A stretch of DNA of 9,139 nt from Candidatus Onthocola stercoravium (GTDB lineage: Bacteria; Bacillota_I; Bacilli_A; RF39; UBA660), in assembly GCA_018711775.1 (NCBI GenBank), contig DVHV01000187.1, forward strand, positions 1 through 9,139, written 5' to 3'. Every line of letters begins with the position of its first letter. The first letter of the stretch is position 1. Made by a program: the position numbers and the translations under genes. A model generated the notes under the pieces. That model worked only from the letters and a program-made list of their open reading frames with translations. It had not been told where the DNA came from and ran no database searches. Of this stretch, positions 1 to 5,725 are shown one piece after another.

Positions 1-51
1 TATATTATTAAATTTTCTTTGCTAATTAACACCTAGCATTACTATAAATTA

Positions 52-80
52 AATATACAATAATTATCTTATTTTTGCAA
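52..80 (-). promoter_or_regulatory. Possible promoter for a gene to the left of the window
   Basis: On the minus strand TTGCAA (75-80) is followed 17 bases later by TATATT (52-57), a fair sigma-A pair (4/6 and 5/6 to consensus). It points out of the window, so any gene it drives is not visible. The stretch 1-184 is otherwise A/T-rich, with no open frame or RNA structure I can support. Such matches arise by chance in DNA this AT-rich, so this is a weak call. Confidence 0.3.
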
Positions 81-184
81 TATTGTTTTTTTATTATTTA
101 TCTTAAACTACAATATTTCCCACAAAAATAAAAAGGTCAAGGATTTTGAAAAATCTTCTCAACTTTACATTATTTTACTTTAAA

Positions 185-217
185 GTAAAAAATAAAGTCG
201 CGCCTTGCGACCTTATT
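185..217 (-). terminator. Intrinsic terminator of clpB
   Basis: Read on the minus strand, AATAAGGTCGC (207-217) pairs with GCGACTTTATT (191-201) around a 5-base loop (202-206). This is an 11-bp stem with one G·U pair, followed by TTTTAC. The upstream arm includes the clpB stop codon (213-215), so the gene ends inside the terminator. The GC core stands out clearly from its A/T surroundings. Confidence 0.85.
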
Positions 218-2324
218 TTATTTTAACTACAAATTCATTATTCTCATCTAAATCGACAACTAATGTTGAACCAATTGCAATATCACTATCAATCAATTTA
301 TGAGCAAGTAAACTTTCAATATTCTTAGTAATATATCTTCTTATAGGTCTAGCCCCATATCTTTCATCGTAAGATTCTTCGATAATCTTATCTTTGACAG
401 TATTAGTAATTTCCACATGTAAGTAGTTTTGTTGTAACCTGTCATTAATTTCTTTAATAATCTTATCGACAATATTTCCAACAACATCTTTCTTAAGGGA
501 ATTAAATACTATTATTTCATCTATACGATTGATGAATTCTGGACGGAATGTATTCTTTAATTCATTCATTACCATTTCATTAGCATTATCTAATCCTTCT
601 AGAATATATTCACTACCTAAATTACTTGTCATAATGATTATCGTATTTTTAAAATCAACTGTTCGACCTTGAGAATCTGTAAGACGTCCATCATCTAAAA
701 TTTGTAAAAGAATATTAAATACATCTTTATGAGCCTTTTCAATTTCATCAAAAAGCACTATTGAATATGGATTTCTTCTTACTGCTTCTGTTAGTTCTCC
801 ACCTTCATCATATCCGACATATCCTGGAGGTGCTCCAACTAAACGAGAAACATTAAATGCTTCCATATATTCCGAACAGTCAATTCTGATCATGTGTTTT
901 TCATCATCAAATAACTCATAAGCAAGACTCTTAGCAACTTCCGTTTTACCTACACCAGTTGGTCCTAAGAAGATAAATGACCCGATTGGTTTTGTTGGAT
1001 CTTTAATTCCACTTCTTGCTCTAATTATTGCTTCACTAACAAGTTTTAAAGCATTATCTTGGCCCATGACTCTAGATTTTAATCTATCATATAAATGTAG
1101 TAATTTATCTTTTTCACTACTTACTAATTTCGAAACTGGAATGTGTGTCCAACGGGAAATAATTTCAGCTATACCTTCTTCATCAACAACATCAGAAAGA
1201 ATACTACTTTGATTATTATCTTGCAACTTTTTTAGTTCTTGTTCAAGTTTTGGAATTGTTCCATGTCTTAGTCTTGCGCTAGTTTCAAGATCATAATTAT
1301 TTTCAGCAGTTGCCAAATCAAATCTAGCTTTTTCTAATTCTTCTTTCTTCTTATTGATTTCATCCTTAACACCTTTTTCAGTTTCCCATTTATTGCGCAT
1401 TTCTTTTTCTTCATCTTTTAAAGATTCCAATTCTTCATCTATTTTCTTAAGTCTTTCGCGGCTTAATTCATCACGCTCTTTCTTGATTGCTTGACGCTCA
1501 ATTTCCAAACTCATGATTTTACGAGTAAGTTCATCAAGTTCAACGGGAACTGAATCAAGTTGCATCTTTATTGTTGCACATGCTTCATCAACTAAATCGA
1601 TAGCCTTATCTGGCAAAAATCTATCAGTAATATATCTATCAGATAAAGTAGCGGACGCAACTAAAGCGCTATCTTTAATAGTAACACCATGGAATATTTC
1701 AAATCTTTCTTTTAAACCACGAAGTATAGTAATCGTATCTGCCACATTTGGTTCACTTACTAAAACTTTTTGAAATCTTCTTTCAAGAGCACCATCTTTT
1801 TCTATAAACTTACGATATTCATTTAAAGTTGTTGCACCAATTACATGGATTTCCCCACGAGCAAGCATTGGTTTTAACATATTAGATACGTCCATGGCTC
1901 CGGTATCGCCAGCTCCAACAATCATGTGAATTTCATCAATAAACATGATTATTTGACCATCACTATCTTTTATTTCTTTTAAGACGGCTTTTAGTCTTTC
2001 TTCAAATTCTCCACGATATTTAGCCCCCGCTACTAAAGAACCTAAATCAAGTTCCCAAATAGTATGGTCTTTTAGACTGTTAGGTACATCACCTTTCACT
2101 ATTCTTTGAGCAAGGCCTTCCACTATGGCTGTTTTACCTACCCCTGGTTCTCCGATTAATACTGGATTATTCTTACTTTTACGCGACAATATTCTAATTA
2201 CATTACGTATTTCTTCATCACGTCCAATGACAGGATCAACTTTATTGTCTTTGACATTTTTAGTTATATCCCGTCCATATTTATTTAAAACATCTTTTAA
2301 TTCTTCTTCATTATTTGGATACAT
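213..2324 (-). CDS. clpB: ClpB disaggregase, short form lacking the N-terminal domain
   Basis: Hsp100 AAA+ chaperone that threads aggregated proteins through a cytoplasmic hexameric ring, normally together with DnaK. With the start used here it has 703 residues. The first AAA+ module has Walker A GEPGVGKT (58-65), Walker B acidic pair D130-E131, a pore tyrosine in KYRGEFEER (about 103) and arginine fingers in LERRF (182-183). A charged coiled-coil middle domain follows (about 260-385). The second module has Walker A GPTGVGKT (454-461), Walker B D526-E527, pore loop GYVGY (about 501-505) and a sensor-2 GARPIRR near the end. It begins directly before AAA1, so the roughly 145-residue substrate-binding N domain of full-length ClpB (about 860 residues) is absent, as in mycoplasmas. 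The start at 2324 is chosen because AAAGGAGG (2333-2340) lies 8 bases upstream. An ATG at 2384 lies inside the operator and upstream of the predicted transcript start. Expression is probably heat-inducible through HrcA/CIRCE. Confidence 0.96.
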   Translation of the reverse strand: MYPNNEEELKDVLNKYGRDITKNVKDNKVDPVIGRDEEIRNVIRILSRKSKNNPVLIGEPGVGKTAIVEGLAQRIVKGDVPNSLKDHTIWELDLGSLVAGAKYRGEFEERLKAVLKEIKDSDGQIIMFIDEIHMIVGAGDTGAMDVSNMLKPMLARGEIHVIGATTLNEYRKFIEKDGALERRFQKVLVSEPNVADTITILRGLKERFEIFHGVTIKDSALVASATLSDRYITDRFLPDKAIDLVDEACATIKMQLDSVPVELDELTRKIMSLEIERQAIKKERDELSRERLKKIDEELESLKDEEKEMRNKWETEKGVKDEINKKKEELEKARFDLATAENNYDLETSARLRHGTIPKLEQELKKLQDNNQSSILSDVVDEEGIAEIISRWTHIPVSKLVSSEKDKLLHLYDRLKSRVMGQDNALKLVSEAIIRARSGIKDPTKPIGSFIFLGPTGVGKTEVAKSLAYELFDDEKHMIRIDCSEYMEAFNVSRLVGAPPGYVGYDEGGELTEAVRRNPYSIVLFDEIEKAHKDVFNILLQILDDGRLTDSQGRTVDFKNTIIIMTSNLGSEYILEGLDNANEMVMNELKNTFRPEFINRIDEIIVFNSLKKDVVGNIVDKIIKEINDRLQQNYLHVEITNTVKDKIIEESYDERYGARPIRRYITKNIESLLAHKLIDSDIAIGSTLVVDLDENNEFVVKIK

Positions 2325-2349
2325 ATTATACCCCTCCTTTACGATACGT

Positions 2350-2378
2350 ATTGTAGCACTAAAATTAGCACTTGTCAA
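2350..2378 (-). promoter_or_regulatory. clpB sigma-A promoter
   Basis: On the minus strand TTGACA (2373-2378, perfect -35) is separated by 17 bases from TACAAT (2350-2355, 5/6 -10). Transcription should begin near 2343, leaving a leader of about 20 bases that carries the AAAGGAGG ribosome binding site (2333-2340). The -35 box overlaps the CIRCE element, so a bound HrcA repressor would block polymerase. Confidence 0.88.
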
Positions 2379-2391
2379 TATCAAGTGCTAA
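2365..2391. promoter_or_regulatory. CIRCE operator (HrcA binding site)
   Basis: The inverted repeat TTAGCACTT (2365-2373), 9-base spacer, AAGTGCTAA (2383-2391) matches the CIRCE consensus (TTAGCACTC-N9-GAGTGCTAA) except for the outermost spacer-side base of each arm. Those two changes are complementary, so the palindrome is perfect. It overlaps the -35 box of clpB, which indicates heat-shock repression by HrcA. HrcA itself is not in the window. Confidence 0.93.
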
Positions 2392-2418
2392 TTGTTTGGA
2401 ATTTTTATTTGTCGAACT

Positions 2419-2448
2419 TTGTCGGACGCTTTTTCTTGCGTTTATATT
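2419..2448 (+). promoter_or_regulatory. Possible plus-strand promoter for the small peptide gene
   Basis: TTGTCG (2419-2424, 4/6) and TATATT (2443-2448, 5/6) are 18 bases apart on the plus strand. A second pairing, TTGCGT (2436-2441) with TAGAAT (2459-2464) at 17 bases, is equally possible. Either would give a leader of about 100 bases before the 27-codon ORF at 2571 and would diverge from the clpB promoter. A 10-bp near-perfect tandem repeat (2408-2417 and 2418-2427) overlaps the first -35 box. The support is position and consensus only. Confidence 0.35.
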
Positions 2449-2570
2449 GTTTTAACTTTAGAATAAATAACCGTTACCCTTAGTGGGAGCGTCTGCTAAC
2501 TTTTAGTAATTACTGCATTTTTTTCTGGGGGTTTTCTTCGGGAGAGGTCTTTAGTGAAAGAGGTGATGCA

Positions 2571-2654
2571 ATGAACGACAAAGCTTTTTGTCAAGTAGTT
2601 ATAATTCTGGTACTCGTACTTTTTAGTAATAGAGGCCAAGCAAAAAGACGCTAA
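2571..2654 (+). CDS. Small hydrophobic peptide, type I toxin-like (27 aa)
   Basis: This short ORF encodes MNDK, a hydrophobic segment (about residues 5-18, including VVIILVLVLF) and a basic tail ending in AKRR. A short membrane-spanning stretch with a charged C-terminus is the usual look of type I toxin peptides and small membrane-active peptides; I cannot place it in a named family. The ribosome binding site is excellent: AGAGGTGAT (2559-2567) is nearly the full complement of the 16S 3' end, with AGGTG placed 5 bases before ATG. It is the only plus-strand gene proposed here, in a 320-base gap whose composition is less A/T-rich than the surroundings. Its last codons and stop lie inside the hairpin that terminates the opposing operon. 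A minus-strand TTGACA (2589-2594) inside the ORF could be part of an antisense promoter, though its -10 partner (TTGCAT, 2566-2571) is poor. It could still be a chance ORF. Confidence 0.5.
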   Translation: MNDKAFCQVVIILVLVLFSNRGQAKRR

Positions 2655-2663
2655 AATAGCGTC
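2642..2663 (-). terminator. Intrinsic terminator of the toxN operon
   Basis: Read on the minus strand, GACGCTA (2657-2663) and TAGCGTC (2647-2653) form a perfect 7-bp stem with a TTT loop, followed at once by TTTTT (2642-2646). It lies 52 bases past the stop of the 263-residue gene. A second hairpin just before it (TACCCA 2675-2680 with TGGGTA 2687-2692, 6 bp) may assist. On the plus strand the stem lacks a T tract. Confidence 0.88.
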
Positions 2664-2714
2664 AACACAGATGCTACCCACCACTATGGGTAACAACACA
2701 TATAATATACCAAA

Positions 2715-3506
2715 TTATTCATTATTATTCAATACATTGTCAAAAATATTTAATATTTTAAAATATTCTATAATTACTTTATCATCATCTTTAATGTTTT
2801 TCGCAAAAAATTTTTCTTTAATATCTTTATAAACTTTAATTTCGCTGTGGGTAGTTTCAATAAATAATTTAAAATCATAGTTAGAATCTCTAATTAATGC
2901 TCGATTACTTTTAAATTCATATTCTTCATACCAATTAATTACAATATAATTCAACTTATTATTTAATACTTCTTCTACTACATTACTATCCCAAGTCCAA
3001 ATACTTGCATCAGCATACTTAGCATGCAATTCATTTTTAAATCTATCATTTGATACATTAGGGATTTCTAAATCTTTAACACCAATAAACAATAAATATT
3101 TTTGAACTTTTTTTAAATAATTTAATTCTTGTTTACTATAAAATTCTTCATCTTTTGTTATACCGAAGGTTTCAGGAGCATCATATAAATGACTAACTAC
3201 ATCTTCAAAATTGTGAGCATGTGTGTGTCCAACTACGGCTTTATCTTTTGAAGGTTCATTTTCTTTAGCAAACACAAAATGTTTGGCAGTAAAAGGATAA
3301 TAAAAGCCTGTTTGAGCAACGTTGCTTAAAGCATCTACAATATTGTAATAGACATCAATTTTGTTTTTAGCATTTTCAAAATCATATATTGTATTTTTAT
3401 TCCCTAAACAGACATATTCTAGAGTTTGTCTTTCTTCATCCCAAAAAGGTGTTGGTAAATTATTTTTCTTAAATTTATCATATCTTTTATAAAATTCTTT
3501 TTTCAT
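2715..3506 (-). CDS. Hypothetical protein, 263 aa, with an HTHAH motif
   Basis: I do not recognise this protein. It has 263 residues, is rich in K, D, E and N, and shows no signal peptide or membrane segment, so it is probably cytoplasmic. The most conspicuous local feature is VVGHTHAHNF (91-100), where H94, H96 and H98 alternate and H106 follows. Such clusters can bind metal, but nothing else here confirms an enzyme family. Aromatic-rich strands such as IWTWD (169-173) and YIVINWYEEYEF (187-198) suggest an alpha/beta fold. The ATG at 3506 is preceded by AAAGGCG with about 7 bases of spacing, partly overlapping the end of the dehydrogenase gene, whose stop lies 10 bases upstream. It is the last gene of the toxN operon and is followed by a strong terminator. 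Its function may relate to the dehydrogenase, but that rests only on adjacency. Confidence 0.85.
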   Translation of the reverse strand: MKKEFYKRYDKFKKNNLPTPFWDEERQTLEYVCLGNKNTIYDFENAKNKIDVYYNIVDALSNVAQTGFYYPFTAKHFVFAKENEPSKDKAVVGHTHAHNFEDVVSHLYDAPETFGITKDEEFYSKQELNYLKKVQKYLLFIGVKDLEIPNVSNDRFKNELHAKYADASIWTWDSNVVEEVLNNKLNYIVINWYEEYEFKSNRALIRDSNYDFKLFIETTHSEIKVYKDIKEKFFAKNIKDDDKVIIEYFKILNIFDNVLNNNE

Positions 3507-3516
3507 GTACTCGCCT

Positions 3517-4902
3517 TTAATTATTCAAAATATTTCTTGCAGCTACAATACCAGTTGCGGCTGCTGTTACAATATTTCCAGCCTTACCTGCACCATCACC
3601 AACAAAATAAATATTTTCATCCGCCAACTTCATATTATTATCAGTTTCTATTTCATTACTAAAGAATTTTATTTCTGGTCCGTATAATAAGGTTTCATCA
3701 TTAGCAACTCCTGGAATAATCTTATTTAAAGTTTCTAACCCTTCCAAAATATTGGTAATAATACGATGAGGCAAAACAAGAGCCAAATCGCCAGCGACAC
3801 AATCTTTGAGTGTTGGTTCGATAAAACCTTTATTAATTCTTGATTCCGTACTTCTTCGGCCTCTTTTTAAATCCTTAAGTGTTTGGACTATCGGTTTACC
3901 TCCTCCAAGAGTATTGGCAATCTTGGCAATTGATTCGCCATATTCTCTAGTATTTGTCACCGGTTCAGTCAAACTAATTTTAGAAATAAAAGCAAAATTA
4001 GAATTATTACTTTTCTTAGATTTTAAAGCATGACCATTAACACAAATATAACCATAATAGTTTTCCTTAGTTACATAACCTCCGGGATTAGTACAAAATG
4101 TTCTTATTTCATCATCATAAGTTCTTGTTTTAATAAATATACTAGGGTCATATATCGTATTAGTAATGCTTTCTAGTATTTCTCTTCGCACTTCTACTCT
4201 AACCCCTACTTCAATACTTTGAGACACATAAGGAATATCATGTTTGTCAGCGATTTCTTGAATCCACTTTGCTCCAGTTCTTCCTGGGGCTATTATTATA
4301 TTCTTAGTATCAACACTATATTCTTTTTTATATAATTTACCAGTCAATTTATAATAATCTTGTTCTTTTGTATAATCTAGTATTTCACAACATTCTAATA
4401 TTTCTACCCCTTTATCTTTTAAAAACTCTGTAAAATCACTAATATATTTAGGTAAGTTGTCACTACCTAGATGTTTTTGTTTAATGACTAATAAATTAGC
4501 CCCATTTCTAGCTACCATTTCTTTAATCTTTAATGCTTCATCCATATTACTAGGATAGATATCACTATCCATACCAAACTTTGTAAATATACTTTCAGTA
4601 TAATCGATTAATTCTTCGGCCTCGCTTATACTCATATATTTATATAAATTACTTTTACCAAGTTTAGGAATAAAATTTAATTTACCATCAGAAAATGTTC
4701 CTGCACCGCCAAAACCTGCCATAATATTGCAAGGATTACAATTAGCACAAGGAATTTTCTTTTCATTCATCGGACAATGCCTATTGCATGCCAAGAAGCC
4801 TTGATCTAGCAAAGTGATTTTAAGTTTTGGATTATTGCTAATAAGTTCATAAGCTGCAAATAAACCAGCAGGACCTGCTCCAACAATTACTACATCTTTC
4901 AT
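3517..4902 (-). CDS. FAD-dependent dehydrogenase, COG2509 type
   Basis: Flavoprotein of 461 residues. A dinucleotide-binding GAGPAG (8-13) follows the first strand and D33 ends the second, typical of a Rossmann FAD site. A C-terminal FAD-contacting VGDGAGKAGN (434-443) closes the fold. Five cysteines (39, 43, 52, 55, 58) sit in a cluster CNRHC...CANCNPC just before GFGGAGTFSDGKL (63-75). This combination marks the family annotated as uncharacterized FAD-dependent dehydrogenase (COG2509), whose substrate is unknown to me. The cysteine cluster could hold a metal or an Fe-S centre, which is inference. The start is supported by AAGGAG, 7 bases before ATG and overlapping the toxN stop (11-base gap), so translation is probably coupled to toxN. 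It shares the toxN transcript and is followed 10 bases later by the 263-residue gene. Confidence 0.9.
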   Translation of the reverse strand: MKDVVIVGAGPAGLFAAYELISNNPKLKITLLDQGFLACNRHCPMNEKKIPCANCNPCNIMAGFGGAGTFSDGKLNFIPKLGKSNLYKYMSISEAEELIDYTESIFTKFGMDSDIYPSNMDEALKIKEMVARNGANLLVIKQKHLGSDNLPKYISDFTEFLKDKGVEILECCEILDYTKEQDYYKLTGKLYKKEYSVDTKNIIIAPGRTGAKWIQEIADKHDIPYVSQSIEVGVRVEVRREILESITNTIYDPSIFIKTRTYDDEIRTFCTNPGGYVTKENYYGYICVNGHALKSKKSNNSNFAFISKISLTEPVTNTREYGESIAKIANTLGGGKPIVQTLKDLKRGRRSTESRINKGFIEPTLKDCVAGDLALVLPHRIITNILEGLETLNKIIPGVANDETLLYGPEIKFFSNEIETDNNMKLADENIYFVGDGAGKAGNIVTAAATGIVAARNILNN

Positions 4903-4913
4903 ATCATTACTCC

Positions 4914-5411
4914 TTACTTTAAATATTTATCTATATATTCTTGACATTTAGATTCCAAAAATCTGTAATTACAACATCTATCTAATATATTTTTTGGCAA
5001 TAAACCCTTATTATATCTATTTTGAAATTGTTTAACTTTATTTAAAAGAGCCTTTTTATTACTATTTAGAAATGAAGTTTGAGTAATCAAAAGGTTTCTA
5101 TAAATAGGATTAACTGTATTAGCAATTGCTTCAGTTAAACATTCTTTAGGAGTAGGTATCATATTATTTATATTTACTATGCCCTGTCTACCGTTATTAA
5201 TTTTAAAAATATCTATTGCTTTTGAATTCATTTTCATATGTTTAGGCTTAGAACTAGATAACGGTGCAAAATAATTGTGCTTATTTAAAACATAAACTAC
5301 TCCTACATAAGGTCTAGTTGTATTTTTATTATAAAAAACTTTATCATCAAACATTTGCAAATAATCAACATATTTATCATCTATAAAATATAATTTTAAT
5401 ATTTTATTCAT
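4914..5411 (-). CDS. toxN: ToxN/AbiQ-family type III toxin endoribonuclease
   Basis: Toxin of a type III toxin-antitoxin system: an RNase that cuts RNA at A-rich sites and is held inactive by a repeat RNA. The 165 residues match the usual ToxN size. The N-terminus LYFIDDKYVDYLQMFDDKV (7-25), the strand RPYVGVVYVLNKHNYFAPLSSSKPKH (33-58) and GIVNINNMIPTP (77-88) follow the family pattern of a Y-x-x-x-L start, G-V/I-V, Y-x-A-P-L-S/T-S-x-K and a later G-L/I-x-N-x-x-x-M-I-P. The S/T-S-x-K segment (52-55) belongs to the active site in studied ToxN proteins. The helical C-terminal half is basic. The ATG has GGAGG (5416-5420) 4 bases upstream. The decisive context is the tandem-repeat RNA and terminator directly upstream on the same strand. 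A strong promoter also lies between that terminator and this gene. Family members act in phage defence by abortive infection or in plasmid maintenance; which applies here is not visible. Confidence 0.93.
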   Translation of the reverse strand: MNKILKLYFIDDKYVDYLQMFDDKVFYNKNTTRPYVGVVYVLNKHNYFAPLSSSKPKHMKMNSKAIDIFKINNGRQGIVNINNMIPTPKECLTEAIANTVNPIYRNLLITQTSFLNSNKKALLNKVKQFQNRYNKGLLPKNILDRCCNYRFLESKCQEYIDKYLK

Positions 5412-5443
5412 GAGTCCTCCATAAAATTATAATTACATTTCAA

Positions 5444-5472
5444 ATTTTATCAAACAATTGTATGCGTGTCAA
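5444..5472 (-). promoter_or_regulatory. Strong promoter directly before toxN
   Basis: On the minus strand TTGACA (5467-5472, perfect), a 17-base spacer and TAAAAT (5444-5449, 5/6), preceded by TGA that gives an extended -10. The start would be near 5437, about 26 bases before the toxN ATG and after the antitoxin terminator. It is one of the best promoter matches in the window, alongside that of clpB. If it is active, toxN and the two genes after it do not depend on read-through from the repeat RNA. Confidence 0.7.
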
Positions 5473-5490
5473 TTAATTTTTATCAATAAA

Positions 5491-5522
5491 CCAAAATAGT
5501 GGTCTCCATAATAGAGACCACT
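5491..5522 (-). terminator. Attenuating terminator between ToxI and toxN
   Basis: Read on the minus strand, AGTGGTCTC (5514-5522) and GAGACCACT (5498-5506) form a perfect 9-bp stem with a 7-base loop, followed by ATTTTGG. The T tract is short and interrupted, fitting the leaky terminator that type III systems place between antitoxin RNA and toxin gene. On the plus strand the same stem is followed by GGC and six T, but those T are the A tract of the repeat array, and no plus-strand gene needs a terminator here. Confidence 0.8.
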
Positions 5523-5532
5523 GGCTTTTTTA

Positions 5533-5632
5533 GCTCCCACTATGGTAGGGTTCACCGACTTTTTTGGCTCCCACTATGGTAGGGTTCACCGACTTTTTTA
5601 GCTCCCACTATGGTAGGGTTCACCGACTTTTT
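5533..5632 (-). ncRNA. ToxI-like antitoxin RNA: three 34-nt tandem repeats
   Basis: Three copies of a 27-base core (5601-5627, 5567-5593, 5533-5559) are identical. Each is preceded on the minus strand by an A tract (5, 6 and 6 A) and followed by T or C, giving a period of 34. A fourth copy begins with AAAAAAG (5525-5531) and is cut off by the terminator. The core can fold as an H-type pseudoknot: GGTG pairs with the later TACC (stem 1, one G·U), while CCC in the loop pairs with downstream GGG (stem 2). Known ToxI RNAs have this plan, and the Bacillus thuringiensis one has about three 34-nt repeats as I recall. The A-rich boundaries are where ToxN enzymes cut their precursor into single units. 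The transcribed RNA probably starts near 5687 or 5653 and ends near 5491. Confidence 0.9.
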
Positions 5633-5659
5633 AGGTAAATCTTTAAGACTTACGTTAGT

Positions 5660-5689
5660 ATTATATGAGCAAATCTCAATTTAATACAA
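5660..5689 (-). promoter_or_regulatory. Second possible ToxI promoter
   Basis: On the minus strand TTGTAT (5684-5689, 3/6) and a perfect TATAAT (5660-5665) are 18 bases apart. A start near 5653 would leave about 20 bases before the first repeat. The -35 is weak, so the upstream promoter at 5694-5721 is preferred. Confidence 0.4.
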
Positions 5690-5693
5690 CTTA

Positions 5694-5721
5694 ATTATAG
5701 CACACATTCTTTTTTTTGCAA
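5694..5721 (-). promoter_or_regulatory. Likely ToxI promoter
   Basis: On the minus strand TTGCAA (5716-5721, 4/6), a 16-base spacer and a perfect TATAAT (5694-5699) preceded by TGC, an extended -10. It starts four bases past the valS stop codon. Predicted transcription begins near 5687, about 55 bases before the first repeat. Type III antitoxin RNAs are normally made from a strong promoter in this position. Confidence 0.7.
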
Positions 5722-5725
5722 GTTT

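Noticed and set aside
116..123. A GTGGGAAA sequence on the minus strand resembling an MraZ box
   Set aside because: MraZ sites are tandem TGGGA repeats; only one copy is present and no mraZ gene is visible.
121..160. Imperfect inverted repeat GGATTTT/AAAATCTT in the AT-rich left end
   Set aside because: The continuous stem is only about six A/T-rich pairs with almost no loop; clpB already has a clear terminator upstream of it.
2496..2699. A 67-codon minus-strand frame in the gap between the 263-residue gene and clpB
   Set aside because: It reads through the perfect terminator hairpin at 2642-2663, has no ribosome binding site before its ATG and shows no domain.
5498..5634. Series of plus-strand terminators (hairpin and repeats each followed by T tracts)
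   Set aside because: The T tracts are the complement of the A-rich boundaries of the ToxI repeats; no plus-strand gene lies upstream, and toxN on the minus strand explains the array.
5533..5634. CRISPR array or simple satellite
   Set aside because: The repeats are directly tandem with no variable spacers and no cas genes are near; the toxN gene and terminator identify the array as a type III antitoxin.
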